Shown: positions 47,502 to 56,164, numbered from the stretch's first letter. The stretch: 64,000 nucleotides of DNA from Firmicutes bacterium HGW-Firmicutes-7 (GCA_002841375.1 PGZO01000015.1:24338-88337), one strand, 5' to 3'. The notes: generated by a model not told the origin, from the letters alone. A program made the numbers and translations.

Positions 47502-48305
47502 ATGAAATTATATATTAGTGCAGATATTGAAGGTGTATGTGGTGTAACTAGTTGGAGTGAAACAGAGCTAACGAACAGAGAAAGTGCTTCTTTTATTAGT
47601 GCATGGACAAAAGAAATTCAAAAAGTAATTGAAGTAGCTATAGAACAAGGGTATGATGAGATTTATTTAAATGATGCTCATGATACTGCAAGAAACCTTC
47701 TTCCTGAATCTTTCCCAAAAGAGGTTCGATTGATAAGAGGGTGGAGTGGACATCCTTATGGCATGGTAGAAGGTATTGATTCAACTTTTGATGCAGCTAT
47801 ATTTGTTGGATTTCATAGTAGAGCTGGATCTAATACGAGCCCATTAGCACATACCTCGTATCCAAGAGTTGTACGTAGCATGCGTATTAATGGAGAGCCT
47901 GCATCAGAATTTTTGCTTTATTACCTTACTTGCTGCTACGAAAAGGTTCCAGTAATTATGGTAGTTGGTGACATGGGTATTTGCAAAGACGTTAACAAAA
48001 TAAATAAGGACATTTTTACAGTTGTGACTAAGGAAGGCTTCGGCGGAGCAACTATAAACTATAATCCAAAAGTGGTTAATGATGAAATCAAAAATAATAC
48101 TGAGCATGCACTTAAACAAAGTATTCAAGTAAAACCGTTACCGCCAAGCTTCGAGGTTGAAGTTACCTTTGTTAAGCATATGGATGCATATAAGGCTTCG
48201 TTTTATAAAGACTGCGTTGCAGATAAAGATGGATATACAATAAAATATAGGGCGATAGATTACTTTGATGTATTAAGGTTTTTTGTCTTTGTCCTCGGAA
48301 AATAA
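47502..48305 (+). CDS. M55 family zinc peptidase (DppA-like D-aminopeptidase)
   Basis: 267 residues from ATG 47502 (GTAGGAG 7 bases upstream). M55 signature: 'SADIEGVCGV' with metal ligands Asp and Glu, 'YLNDAHDTARNLLPE', 'FVGFHSRAG' and 'LAHTSYPRVVRSMRINGEPA'. In Bacillus DppA the enzyme is a self-compartmentalising D-Ala-specific aminopeptidase. It is cotranscribed with metA, with no obvious functional link; cell-wall or D-amino-acid peptide recycling is a family inference. Confidence 0.92.
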   Translation: MKLYISADIEGVCGVTSWSETELTNRESASFISAWTKEIQKVIEVAIEQGYDEIYLNDAHDTARNLLPESFPKEVRLIRGWSGHPYGMVEGIDSTFDAAIFVGFHSRAGSNTSPLAHTSYPRVVRSMRINGEPASEFLLYYLTCCYEKVPVIMVVGDMGICKDVNKINKDIFTVVTKEGFGGATINYNPKVVNDEIKNNTEHALKQSIQVKPLPPSFEVEVTFVKHMDAYKASFYKDCVADKDGYTIKYRAIDYFDVLRFFVFVLGK

Positions 48306-48397
48306 TAAAACAGTTTTGTATATCTAAAATTATGCACTAGAGGTTGGGCAAAATTAAAATATCTTCTTTGTTGACATAATGCAACAAGAACACTGTC

Positions 48398-48426
48398 TTG
48401 ACATCGATGAAGACCTATGGTATAGT
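48398..48426 (+). promoter_or_regulatory. Strong sigma-A promoter of the ablAB leader RNA
   Basis: TTGACA (48398-48403), 17-base spacer, TATAGT (48421-48426), overlapping a second TATAAT (48426-48431). It lies about 500 bases upstream of ablA. Confidence 0.8.
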
Positions 48427-48432
48427 ATAATA

Positions 48433-48796
48433 TGTAATTAAATAGGTTCAAATTATAAGATTCGAATTAATTACATAGTAATATATGAAGTAGATAAAAT
48501 GAGTAGCTGGTTAGTGAGCTTGTTCACGTATTAAAGAATGTGGGGATGAGTAAGTTAATCGAGATAGATAAATTGTTTGGTAGTCATAAAAGTTTTTTAT
48601 GACATGCCCTAATGCAATTTTGTGACAGACTATTAAAAGCAAAAGTTTTTTTGAAAAATAAGTATTTAGAACTGGGGTTTGATTAGGATCAAATGGTCAT
48701 GATCTTTACTATAATTATATGGTATAAAGTGAACTGATAATCAGGTAAGCTTAAACACTCTAACTCTATGGAGACATAGATTTAGGGTGTTTTTTT
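48433..48796 (+). ncRNA. Candidate 364-base structured leader or small RNA upstream of ablAB
   Basis: A region with its own near-consensus promoter and a strong terminator but no convincing protein. Several hairpins can be drawn: ATGTAATTAA (48433) with TTAATTACAT at the 5' end; GTCATAAAA-gtt-TTTTATGAC near 48583-48603; TTTGAT-TAGG-ATCAAA near 48678. It matches none of the riboswitch classes I know by sequence (checked by eye for lysine, c-di-AMP, glycine, SAM, c-di-GMP, T-box). It could be a stand-alone sRNA or an attenuating leader for the osmolyte genes. Confidence 0.45.
48753..48796 (+). terminator. Intrinsic terminator upstream of ablA
   Basis: AACACTCTAA-c-TCTATG / CATAGA-t-TTAGGGTGTT, about 16 bp with a GAGA loop, then seven T. 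It lies 127 bases before ablA, after the candidate leader RNA. Confidence 0.9.
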
Positions 48797-48851
48797 ATAA
48801 TCTATGAAGTTTTTGCAGTAACAGAGTAACTTAGAAAAGGGGAGATTAGAT

Positions 48852-48926
48852 ATGATGGTATTAACAAAGTTAAGCCGACATTATTACAGCAAGTGGTTAG
48901 TAAAAGCAGGAGGAAATAACAAATGA
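48852..48926 (+). CDS. 24-residue ORF translationally coupled to ablA
   Basis: Starts [10 protein letters not shown] and ends KAGGNNK; four Lys in 24 residues. It has a strong ribosome site (AAAAGGGGAG, 7 bases before the ATG), and its stop overlaps the ablA start (ATGA). Its last codons carry the ablA ribosome site AGGAGG. This looks like a leader peptide or coupling cistron for lysine 2,3-aminomutase; a chance ORF is less likely given both signals. Confidence 0.45.
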   Translation: MMVLTKLSRHYYSKWLVKAGGNNK

Positions 48927-50209
48927 ATACAATGATAGAAGTAATGAGGCAAAAAATGAGTCACGAGTCATTTACAGAAAATGTGACAAAATTATGGAAA
49001 GATTGGAAGTGGCAAGTAAAACATGTTATTAGAGATGTAGATACAGTAGAAAAAATATTAAATATAAAACTAACGAAAGAAGAAAGAGCGAATATTGAGG
49101 AAACAATAAAAATATTTCCAATGTCAATTACACCTTATTATTTATCTTTAATTGATGCAGATGATTATAAGAACGATCCCATATTCAAACAAGCGTTTCC
49201 AGATAAAAGAGAGTTACATATAACTAAATACGATATGGTTGATCCGTTAGCAGAAGATAAGGATAGCCCAGCAATAGGAATTACACACCGTTATCCTGAT
49301 CGTGTTCTATTTCATGTTAGCAATTTATGTGCTATGTACTGTAGACATTGTACAAGAAAGAGAAAAGTTGGAGACAACGATTGTATTCCTTCAAAAGAAC
49401 AGTTACAAGAAGGCTTAGAATATATTAGGAATAATTTAATGATAAGAGATGTTCTTATATCAGGCGGAGATCCATTTATGTTATCTGATGATTTGATAGA
49501 TTGGGTTCTTGGTGAATTAAATAAAATTGAACATATTGAAGTGATTAGAATTGGAACTCGAACACCTGTTGTTTTACCGTATAGAATCACAGACAATTTA
49601 GTAGAAATTTTAAAAAAACATGGGGTAATATGGATCAATACTCATTTTAATCACCCAAAAGAAATTACCGATTCCTCAAAAGAAGCTTTGAGAAAATTAG
49701 CCATGGCAGGTATACCACTTGGAAATCAATCTGTTTTGTTAGCAGATGTAAATGATTGTCCTAGAATTATGAAACGTTTGGTTCATAATTTAGTTCAAAA
49801 TAGAGTTAGACCTTATTACATCTATCAATGTGATTTGTCAGAAGGACTTGAGCATTTTAGAACTTCTGTAGGTAAAGGTATTGAAATAATGGAAAGTCTA
49901 AGAGGTCATACGAGTGGCTTCGCAGTGCCAACTTATGTAATAGATGCACCAGGTGGAGGTGGTAAGATTCCAGTTATGCCGAATTATCTAATTTCCTGGT
50001 CAACAAATAAAGTTATACTTAGAAATTATGAAGGAGTTATTACGACTTATCAAGAACCAGATGACTACCGACATGATTCCTGTGATCTGAAATGTAATAC
50101 TTGTAATTTGCAGCTTAAGTTACAGAAAGGTGAAGAGAGTAAAATTACAGGTATTGCTAAGCTAATCGCTGATTACAATGAGGTTATTACATTAACACCG
50201 AGTGAGTAA
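48923..50209 (+). CDS. ablA: Lysine 2,3-aminomutase
   Basis: 428-residue radical-SAM/PLP enzyme converting L-lysine to L-beta-lysine. Cys136, Cys140 and Cys143 form the CxxxCxxC motif ('[15 protein letters not shown]'); '[12 protein letters not shown]', '[14 protein letters not shown]' and C-terminal '[13 protein letters not shown]' (zinc-site Cys) are typical. AGGAGG precedes the ATG. With the acetyltransferase downstream it makes N-epsilon-acetyl-beta-lysine, a compatible solute; kamA-type lysine fermentation is less likely because no kamD/E or kdd genes are near. Confidence 0.94.
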   Translation: MNTMIEVMRQKMSHESFTENVTKLWKDWKWQVKHVIRDVDTVEKILNIKLTKEERANIEETIKIFPMSITPYYLSLIDADDYKNDPIFKQAFPDKRELHITKYDMVDPLAEDKDSPAIGITHRYPDRVLFHVSNLCAMYCRHCTRKRKVGDNDCIPSKEQLQEGLEYIRNNLMIRDVLISGGDPFMLSDDLIDWVLGELNKIEHIEVIRIGTRTPVVLPYRITDNLVEILKKHGVIWINTHFNHPKEITDSSKEALRKLAMAGIPLGNQSVLLADVNDCPRIMKRLVHNLVQNRVRPYYIYQCDLSEGLEHFRTSVGKGIEIMESLRGHTSGFAVPTYVIDAPGGGGKIPVMPNYLISWSTNKVILRNYEGVITTYQEPDDYRHDSCDLKCNTCNLQLKLQKGEESKITGIAKLIADYNEVITLTPSE

Positions 50210-50231
50210 GTTTACAAAAAGGAGCAAAATC

Positions 50232-51080
50232 ATGGACACATTAACTAAAATCGGTAAATCGGTAATTCATTGTGGGAAAAATAACAATAGAATATATCTT
50301 ATGTCTTTAGATTTTTCTGATTTACCGATTATCATTGATCAGTTAGATCGGTTGGCGAGTGAAGAAGGTTATACGAAAATAATTGCTAAAGTTCCAACGT
50401 ATGCAAAAGAAATTTTTGAGAATAGTGGATATATTGAAGAAGCGTCCATCCCATACTTTTATCAAGATAAAGAATCAAGTCATTTCTTTTCTAAATATTT
50501 AGATAACAATAGGCGGGTTGATCCTTTTAAAGAAAATTGTATTCAAGTTTTAAAAAAAGCAAAGTTAAAGAAAGGGATACAGGATATAAAACCTTTAGAA
50601 GAACATTTTTTCTGTCGTATGGCAACGGAAGAAGATGTTGAAGATATGGCTTTAGTCTATCAACAAGTTTTTAAATCCTATCCATTTCCTATTCAGGATA
50701 AGACTTATTTATTGAAAACGATGAAAGAAAATGTTGTGTATTTTGGAATTTGGAATAAAAAGAAATTGGTTGCATTGTCATCAATAGAAATATCAAAAGA
50801 TTATGCCAATGCTGAGATGACGGATTTTGCGACCATTGAAGATTACCGTGGAAAAGGTTTTGCTGGATATTTACTAGATGAAATGGAGAAAAAACTGCAT
50901 TCCATGGAAATTTATACAGCATATACGATCGCAAGAGCAAAATCATTTGGTATGAATATTACATTTTCAAAGCAAGGTTATACATATTCAGGTACATTGA
51001 TCAACAATACCAACATTTCTGGGCATATAGAAAGTATGAATATATGGTATAAGTCTTTAAGAAATTTATGTAACTCGTAA
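50232..51080 (+). CDS. ablB: Beta-lysine N-acetyltransferase
   Basis: 282 residues from ATG 50232 (AAAGGAG 7 bases upstream; a GTG at 50202 overlapping ablA is less likely). The C-terminal GNAT domain (about 145-280) has the acetyl-CoA loop 'DYRGKGFAGYLLDEME'. The N-terminal half resembles the AblB-specific region ('YTKIIAKVPTYAKEIFENSG', 'EASIPYFYQ'). Position 22 bases after ablA fixes the assignment: acetylation of beta-lysine at the epsilon amino group for osmoprotection. Confidence 0.92.
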   Translation: MDTLTKIGKSVIHCGKNNNRIYLMSLDFSDLPIIIDQLDRLASEEGYTKIIAKVPTYAKEIFENSGYIEEASIPYFYQDKESSHFFSKYLDNNRRVDPFKENCIQVLKKAKLKKGIQDIKPLEEHFFCRMATEEDVEDMALVYQQVFKSYPFPIQDKTYLLKTMKENVVYFGIWNKKKLVALSSIEISKDYANAEMTDFATIEDYRGKGFAGYLLDEMEKKLHSMEIYTAYTIARAKSFGMNITFSKQGYTYSGTLINNTNISGHIESMNIWYKSLRNLCNS

Positions 51081-51143
51081 CTACACATTAGATTATGAAT
51101 AACCTTAGCGGTTATATATAATAAAAAAATTAGGAGGTAAAAT

Positions 51144-51929
51144 ATGTTAAAGAGAATGATTGTATTATTAGTATTAGGAACAATGTTAGTAAGTACGTTA
51201 AGTGGGTGTGGAGGTGGAGACAAAACGACTTTCGGTAAAATTATGGATAAAAAAGAGATGACTTTTGCAATGACAGGAGCTTATCCACCATTTAACTTTC
51301 TTGATGAAGATGGTGAATTGATTGGATTTGATATTGATATAGCGAATGCTATAGCAGATAAAATGGGGGTTGAGGCAAAACCAGTCACTACTGAATGGGA
51401 TGGTATTATCGCTGGGCTTACTGGTAAAAGATTTGATATGATTATTGGTAGTATGGCTATTACTCAACTACGTTTAGAAAAAGTGAATTTTACAAATCCA
51501 TACTATTATGATGGCGCACAATTCTTTGCTAAAACAGGATCAGGCCTAACGAGTATTGAAGATTTACAAGAAGGAAAAGTTGGTGTAGTAACAGGAACAA
51601 CATTCCATGATGCATTAAACGAAATGGATAATATAGCTGATATTCTTCAATTCCAAAGTGATGTTGAGAACTTTATGAGTGTTCAACAAGGTAGATCTGA
51701 TGGGTTGGTTACTGGTAAGTTTGTTGGTTTACAAGCGCCAGAAAAATATGATGTTGACATAGAACCTATTGGAGGATTACTGTATCCTGAAGATATTGGT
51801 ATTGCAATAAGAAAAGATGATACAAAATTACTGGAAGAAGTAAATAATGCGCTTCAAGCAATTATCGATGATGGTACATATGAAAGTATTAGCAATAAAT
51901 GGTTTGGTATTAATATTCTAGAAAAATAA
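51144..51929 (+). CDS. Polar amino-acid ABC transporter substrate-binding lipoprotein
   Basis: 261 residues. Lipobox LSGC with Cys22. SBP family 3 domain: 'TGAYPPFNFLDEDGELIGFD', 'EWDGIIAGLTGKRFDMIIGS', 'GTTFHDALNEM', 'GIAIRKDD'. TTAGGAGG precedes the ATG. It heads a three-gene operon (SBP, permease, ATPase). Location after ablAB suggests supply of lysine, but the ligand cannot be told from sequence alone; cystine and glutamine binders look similar. Confidence 0.92.
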   Translation: MLKRMIVLLVLGTMLVSTLSGCGGGDKTTFGKIMDKKEMTFAMTGAYPPFNFLDEDGELIGFDIDIANAIADKMGVEAKPVTTEWDGIIAGLTGKRFDMIIGSMAITQLRLEKVNFTNPYYYDGAQFFAKTGSGLTSIEDLQEGKVGVVTGTTFHDALNEMDNIADILQFQSDVENFMSVQQGRSDGLVTGKFVGLQAPEKYDVDIEPIGGLLYPEDIGIAIRKDDTKLLEEVNNALQAIIDDGTYESISNKWFGINILEK

Positions 51930-51966
51930 ATAACCATAAATTAAGTTTTTAATAGTTGTTCATCTT

Positions 51967-52015
51967 CACAAAGCTATCAGTACCCTTTTATAAGTTAGGA
52001 GCTGATAGCTTTGTG
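51967..52015 (+). repeat. 14-bp inverted repeat between binding protein and permease genes
   Basis: CACAAAGCTATCAG (51967-51980) / CTGATAGCTTTGTG (52002-52015), a perfect stem with a 21-base loop, no T run. Such hairpins often protect the 3' end of the highly expressed binding-protein message and reduce read-through. Confidence 0.7.
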
Positions 52016-52044
52016 GATATAAACTTGAAAGTAGGAGGAATGAT

Positions 52045-52734
52045 ATGGAATGGATTCTGGCATTAATAGATAGTATTGTTGCGTTTTTTCTAACGGTGTT
52101 TAAATTCACACCGAAATTTATACCTGGGGTTATCGCGACTATGGAGTTAACCTTTTTCTCAATATTGCTTGGTACAGTAATTGGTTTTATAGTTGCTATG
52201 TTGAAGCTAACAAATAAGAAGGTTATCATAAAAATTACAGATTTCTATATTACTATAGTCAGAGGAACGCCTCTGTTATTACAACTATCCTTTATTTTTT
52301 ATGGGTTGCCAAGCTTAGGGATAGAGATTGACCGGTTTCCATCAGCCGTTATTGGATTAGCCTTTCATAATGGTGCTTATATTAGTGAAATATTTAGGGG
52401 GGCCATCGAATCGATTGATTACGGGCAGAAAGAGGCAGCAAGATCACTTGGGATGACGAAGTGGCAATCAATGAAACGTGTGATTTTGCCACAAGCATTT
52501 AAACGTTCTATACCTGCATTGGGAAATCAATTTATCATAGCAGTTAAGGATTCTTCCCTAGCTAGTGTTATAACGATTACAGAAATTATGTTATTAACAA
52601 GGCAATATGGTGCAGCAACTTTTGAAATTTTTCCAATTTACTTTATAGCAGGTTCTTATTATCTGGCTATTACGATGGTGCTTTCAAAATTGCTTAGAAA
52701 ACTAGAACTTAAATTAAAAGTAAATGAGAGGTGA
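52045..52734 (+). CDS. Amino-acid ABC transporter permease (HisMQ type)
   Basis: 229 residues with about five TM helices and the docking loop '[20 protein letters not shown]' followed by '[19 protein letters not shown]'; also '[18 protein letters not shown]' typical of the HisM/HisQ family. GTAGGAGG precedes the ATG. As the only permease it probably forms a homodimer. Stops 4 bases before the ATPase start. Confidence 0.94.
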   Translation: MEWILALIDSIVAFFLTVFKFTPKFIPGVIATMELTFFSILLGTVIGFIVAMLKLTNKKVIIKITDFYITIVRGTPLLLQLSFIFYGLPSLGIEIDRFPSAVIGLAFHNGAYISEIFRGAIESIDYGQKEAARSLGMTKWQSMKRVILPQAFKRSIPALGNQFIIAVKDSSLASVITITEIMLLTRQYGAATFEIFPIYFIAGSYYLAITMVLSKLLRKLELKLKVNER

Positions 52735-52738
52735 TTGT

Positions 52739-53470
52739 ATGAGCATAATAGAAATTAAAAATCTTCATAAATATTTTAATGATCTTGAAGTGTTAAAGGG
52801 GATTGATTTAAAAGTCGATGATGGGGAAGTAATTTGCATTATTGGCGGCAGTGGGTCAGGCAAGAGCACATTGCTTCGATGTATTAATTTTTTAGAAAAG
52901 AAAACGGAAGGCGAGATATGGATTGATGGTGAGAAAGTTCATGAAAAGGAAAGTGATATTAATCATATTCGTCAAAAAGTTGGTATGGTTTTTCAACGAT
53001 TCAACTTATTTCCCCATATGACGGTTATTCAAAATGTAATGGAAGGACCTGTTACAATTAAAAAGATGCCAAAAAGTGAGGCAAGAGCCATCGCTATGGA
53101 GCTGATTCAAAAAGTAGGACTTGAAGATAAAGCTGATGAATATCCAGCGATGTTATCTGGTGGACAACAACAAAGAGTGGCTATAGCCCGATCACTAGCG
53201 ATGGAGCCTAAGGTTATTTTGTTCGATGAGCCTACTTCAGCCCTTGATCCAGAGTTGGTTAGAGAAGTGCTGATCGTTATGAAGGACCTTGCAAAAGAAG
53301 GAAGAACGATGATCGTTGTTACACATGAAATGGGCTTTGCAAAAGAAGTGGCCGACCGTGTTATTTATATTAATGAAGGTCGCATTGCAGAAGAGGGTCC
53401 TCCAGAAAAATTCTTTGATAACCCTGAAGACGAAAGATTAAAAAGTTTCCTGGGACAGATTTTGGTGTAG
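52739..53470 (+). CDS. Amino-acid ABC transporter ATP-binding protein (GlnQ type)
   Basis: 243 residues. Walker A '[19 protein letters not shown]', Q-loop '[12 protein letters not shown]', signature '[17 protein letters not shown]', Walker B '[14 protein letters not shown]' and H-loop 'VVTHEMGFA'. ATG 52739 has AGAGGTG 5 bases upstream; an ATG at 52724 overlapping the permease end is less likely. Last gene of the operon, ended by a bidirectional terminator. Confidence 0.95.
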   Translation: MSIIEIKNLHKYFNDLEVLKGIDLKVDDGEVICIIGGSGSGKSTLLRCINFLEKKTEGEIWIDGEKVHEKESDINHIRQKVGMVFQRFNLFPHMTVIQNVMEGPVTIKKMPKSEARAIAMELIQKVGLEDKADEYPAMLSGGQQQRVAIARSLAMEPKVILFDEPTSALDPELVREVLIVMKDLAKEGRTMIVVTHEMGFAKEVADRVIYINEGRIAEEGPPEKFFDNPEDERLKSFLGQILV

Positions 53471-53473
53471 ATA

Positions 53474-53502
53474 CAAAAAAATCGGCTAATGCCGATTTTT
53501 TT
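53474..53502. terminator. Bidirectional terminator between convergent genes
   Basis: AAAAAAATCGGC-TAAT-GCCGATTTTTTT, T runs on both strands. It serves the ABC operon on + and the hemerythrin gene on -. Confidence 0.92.
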
Positions 53503-54055
53503 ATTTATATTTAATTTCAAGTGCTTCAACCAAGTTAATGTACTTATATTGTACATTTTGTGCTTCCATTTCTAATTCAAACTTCTCGCAAGCAACGTCT
53601 ATTTCCTTTAAGCTTTCTGGAGATAGAGATCTTTGAGCAAATGTATATATTACAGTGTCTTCTTTGTCAATATGTCTATTAAGTAAGTTTGTATAAGCTA
53701 CTGCATTAGCAATGATATCGATTTTTGCTTCTTCGTCGCCACCTCGAACTTTTACTAGCGCTTCCTCTAAGTCTTTCATGTATAATCGTCCAAGGTCATG
53801 TTCAACAAGCATTCCATGTCGAATAAGTTTTTCACCTAATGGACCTAGTTCTTCAACCATGCGATTAAATAATAACTTTTCTTCTTTTCCATGATGGTGA
53901 TTATCAGCATAATTCCTTACAAAATCAATCATCTGGTAGAAATCATTAAAATCAATTCCTTCACCTTGTAAAACACGGTAGCTGGCTTTTCTAAGCACCT
54001 GAAGCATTCTTTTAATGTATTTGTGCTCATCTATCATTAATTGTATTGTATCCAT
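53501..54055 (-). CDS. Hemerythrin-domain protein
   Basis: 184 residues. Diiron four-helix bundle ligands: His11 ('LMIDEHKYIKRML'), 'YADNHHHGKEEKLLF', 'HGMLVEHDLGRLY' and 'LNRHIDKEDTVIY'. ATG 54055 has GGGAG 5 bases upstream; an earlier ATG at 54079 overlaps the upstream region less convincingly. It follows the DUF1858 gene by 10 bases. Together they match the two domains of RIC/ScdA iron-sulfur repair proteins; oxygen or NO sensing or scavenging is the general theme. Confidence 0.92.
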   Translation of the reverse strand: MDTIQLMIDEHKYIKRMLQVLRKASYRVLQGEGIDFNDFYQMIDFVRNYADNHHHGKEEKLLFNRMVEELGPLGEKLIRHGMLVEHDLGRLYMKDLEEALVKVRGGDEEAKIDIIANAVAYTNLLNRHIDKEDTVIYTFAQRSLSPESLKEIDVACEKFELEMEAQNVQYKYINLVEALEIKYK

Positions 54056-54065
54056 ATGATCTCCC

Positions 54066-54257
54066 TTATTTGCATTCATTTAACTTTGTCATGAGTTCTT
54101 CAACTTCAAAGCCATGTACATAAGCAGCTTCTTCTAACGTTTCACTCTGAGAAGAAGGGCATCCAACACAATGCATTCCAAAACTAAATAGCACCTCAAC
54201 TGATTTTGGGAAATTTCTAACTACATCACCAATTGTCATTTCTTTTGTTATTTCCAT
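54066..54257 (-). CDS. DUF1858 redox-disulfide protein (ScdA N-terminal-like)
   Basis: 63 residues. 'MTIGDVVRNFPKSVEVLFSF' followed by 'GMHCVGCPSS' with a CxxC redox site and 'TLEEAAYVHGFEVEELMTKL', the DUF1858 / hybrid-cluster-associated disulfide pattern. GGAGG lies 8 bases before the ATG. In ScdA/YtfE a similar module is fused to hemerythrin; here it is a separate upstream gene of the same operon. Confidence 0.92.
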   Translation of the reverse strand: MEITKEMTIGDVVRNFPKSVEVLFSFGMHCVGCPSSQSETLEEAAYVHGFEVEELMTKLNECK

Positions 54258-54560
54258 ATTGTTTTCCTCCGTTTATTATTGATTATCTAAATATTTGTTT
54301 TTGTTTAGTAGTAATATATGAATATCTCCTAGAAAGTACTTAGTTTTAATAAAATACCTTCTATTTCATTACTCGTTTTAAGCAGTAGCTTTGACTGTAG
54401 TATAGCTTCTTTTACCCTTTTAAGCAGTAGCTATAGCTACAAAAAAACCCCAGGAATGGAATTGTATTCATATTAATAGTTGCTAGCTATACTTTAGCAT
54501 ACCCTTAAATAATTTATTCATGTATATGCAAAAAAGTAAACAAATGACCTTGTAATAATT
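54258..54560. repeat. Gene-free stretch with a 15-bp direct repeat and palindrome
   Basis: TTTTAAGCAGTAGCT occurs at 54376 and 54418; the second copy runs into the perfect palindrome GTAGCTATAGCTAC (54426-54439), followed by a run of A. The rest is AT-rich and carries the promoter region of the divergent hemerythrin operon; nothing else is recognisable. Confidence 0.5.
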
Positions 54561-54564
54561 TAGG

Positions 54565-54592
54565 TTGAAATTTGTACTTCCTATGCTATAAT
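54565..54592 (+). promoter_or_regulatory. Sigma-A promoter of the siroheme gene
   Basis: TTGAAA (54565-54570), 16-base spacer, TATAAT (54587-54592). Start of transcription near 54599. Confidence 0.75.
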
Positions 54593-54622
54593 TAAGCTAT
54601 TAATTTGGGATGGAGGATCTAG

Positions 54623-54691
54623 ATGAACATTGCATTTACAGATTCTAAAAAGATTGATTTCATGGAGGTTAAGCTATGTATTTACCGGTGA
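54623..54691 (+). CDS. 22-residue upstream ORF overlapping the siroheme gene
   Basis: Begins MNIAFTDSKK and ends VKLCIYR, with GGAGG 6 bases before the ATG and about 25 bases from the predicted transcript start. It covers the ribosome site of the next gene and ends 16 bases inside it in another frame. The Cys near its end makes a cysteine-responsive leader peptide conceivable, but one Cys is weak evidence. Confidence 0.35.
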   Translation: MNIAFTDSKKIDFMEVKLCIYR

Positions 54692-55296
54692 TGTTAGCGA
54701 TAGAGGATAAAAAAATTGTTATTATTGGTGGCGGAAAGGTTGCCTTACATAAGGCTGAAAAGCTTATATACTTTGGTGGAAGGGTAACGATCATTAGTCC
54801 GGAGTTTGTAGACGAATTTTATCAACTAAAGCAGGTTCAATTGGTACAAGGTACATATGAAAAATCCTTAATAAACAGTGCATTTTTAGTTATTGTAGCA
54901 ACTTCAGATCGACTTCTCAATGCAAAAATACATGAGGATTGTAAGGAACAGAATATCTTATGTAATGTAGTAGATGATAAGGAACAATCAGAGATTATCT
55001 TTCCAGCTAGTTTGAAAAGAGGAGAATTGATTATTTCTGCTAGTACACTTGGGAATAGCCCTTTACTAGCAAAAAAGGTTATTAAGGATCTGGAGAAGGT
55101 TTATGATGAGTCGTATGAGGAAATTGTATATTTACTTGGAGAAATAAGAAAAGAGTTGCTTAAAATGGATATATCAAAGGTGCAAAAATCAAAATATCTA
55201 TCTCATATCATTTTGTTAGATGAGGAAAAATTAAAGGAATTTTTAGCTATGCTTCATGAGGGTAGGCTATGTACTGATGACAAGGAACAATTTTAA
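54676..55296 (+). CDS. Precorrin-2 dehydrogenase / sirohydrochlorin ferrochelatase-type (CysG N-domain)
   Basis: 206 residues. NAD-binding fold 'KKIVIIGGGKVALHKAEKLI', 'ATSDRLLNAKIHEDC', 'NVVDDKEQSEIIFPASLKRG' and 'ISASTLGNSPLLAKKVI', as in Met8/YlnF/CysG-N. It makes siroheme from precorrin-2, the cofactor of the sulfite reductase encoded at 58996. The gene lacks the methyltransferase half of CysG. GGAGG lies 7 bases before the ATG. First gene of the sulfur cluster. Confidence 0.92.
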   Translation: MYLPVMLAIEDKKIVIIGGGKVALHKAEKLIYFGGRVTIISPEFVDEFYQLKQVQLVQGTYEKSLINSAFLVIVATSDRLLNAKIHEDCKEQNILCNVVDDKEQSEIIFPASLKRGELIISASTLGNSPLLAKKVIKDLEKVYDESYEEIVYLLGEIRKELLKMDISKVQKSKYLSHIILLDEEKLKEFLAMLHEGRLCTDDKEQF

Positions 55297-55340
55297 CCTA
55301 ACAAACGAAGTTGCTCACTTTTTTAAGTTATTTACAACAA

Positions 55341-55398
55341 AACAATCCCGTGTTAATATATAGGTATACTAATATATGACATTGGGTTGTTTTTTTGT
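55341..55398 (+). terminator. Terminator before the APS reductase gene
   Basis: AACAATCCC (55341) pairs with TGGGTTGTT, with the interior GTGTTAATATAT / ATATATGACAT extending the stem around GTATAC; seven T follow. It either ends the siroheme transcript or attenuates cysH, whose ribosome site lies only about 25 bases further on. Confidence 0.8.
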
Positions 55399-55431
55399 TT
55401 TGTAAAAACCCGAAACATTAGGAGGTAAATA

Positions 55432-56139
55432 ATGAATATAACGGAATTAGAACAGTTAAATGAAAGCTATATGGATAAGAGTCCTCAAGAAGTAATTAAA
55501 TGTGGGATTCAAAACATTGGAAAAGATAAATTAGTACTTGCATCTAGTTTATCAATTGAAGATCAAGTAATAACGCATATGTTACTTGAAATTGAACCTA
55601 ATGCAAGAATCTTTTTTATCGATACAGGAAGACATTATCAAGAAACTTATAATGTCATGAACTCTTCAATGGAGAGGTATCGTTTTAAGTATGAGGTTTA
55701 TTCACCGAGTAATGAAAAACTTGAAGATATGATATGTAAGCATGGCCCAAATCTTTTTTATGAAAGCATTGCGCTTCGTAAAAAATGTTGTACTATAAGA
55801 AAGGTTGAACCACTTCAAAGGGTGCTTTCTACTTCAAATGGTTGGATTTGTGGACTTCGAAGAGGACAATCACAAGATAGAGAGCGTATTGAGTTATTTG
55901 AATGGGATGCACAAAATAAAATTTTTAAAATTAATCCGCTTGCCCATTGGAGTGAAGAACAAACATGGGATTATATGCGCAGGGAGAATCTTCCATATAA
56001 TAGTTTGCATCTTAAAGGATATCCAAGTATTGGTTGCCAACCTTGCACTAGAGCAGTAGAGGAAGGTGAAGATATAAGAAGTGGTAGGTGGTGGTGGGAA
56101 AATTCAGAACATAAAGAATGTGGATTACATCGAAGCTAG
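55432..56139 (+). CDS. cysH: Adenylylsulfate (APS) reductase, CysH family
   Basis: 235 residues. Reduces APS to sulfite. PP-loop motif 'LASSLSIEDQVITHMLL'; iron-sulfur Cys pairs 'RKKCCTIRKVEPL' and 'SIGCQPCTRAV', which mark the [4Fe-4S] APS-type enzyme and not the cluster-free PAPS reductase; the catalytic C-terminal 'ECGLH' is present. TTAGGAGG precedes the ATG. No APS kinase is encoded in the cluster, which agrees with direct APS reduction. Confidence 0.94.
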   Translation: MNITELEQLNESYMDKSPQEVIKCGIQNIGKDKLVLASSLSIEDQVITHMLLEIEPNARIFFIDTGRHYQETYNVMNSSMERYRFKYEVYSPSNEKLEDMICKHGPNLFYESIALRKKCCTIRKVEPLQRVLSTSNGWICGLRRGQSQDRERIELFEWDAQNKIFKINPLAHWSEEQTWDYMRRENLPYNSLHLKGYPSIGCQPCTRAVEEGEDIRSGRWWWENSEHKECGLHRS

Positions 56140-56164
56140 TTATAAATATATATAGTGAATAATA

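Noticed and set aside
48433..48796. c-di-AMP (ydaO), lysine, 6S or tmRNA identity for the ablAB upstream RNA
   Set aside because: None of the conserved cores of these classes could be found by eye; in particular no tmRNA ends or tag ORF and no ydaO-type conserved blocks. Left as unassigned.
48923..51080. ablA-ablB as part of lysine fermentation (kam/kdd pathway)
   Set aside because: The acetyltransferase partner is present and no kamDE, kdd, kce or kal genes are near; osmolyte synthesis fits better.
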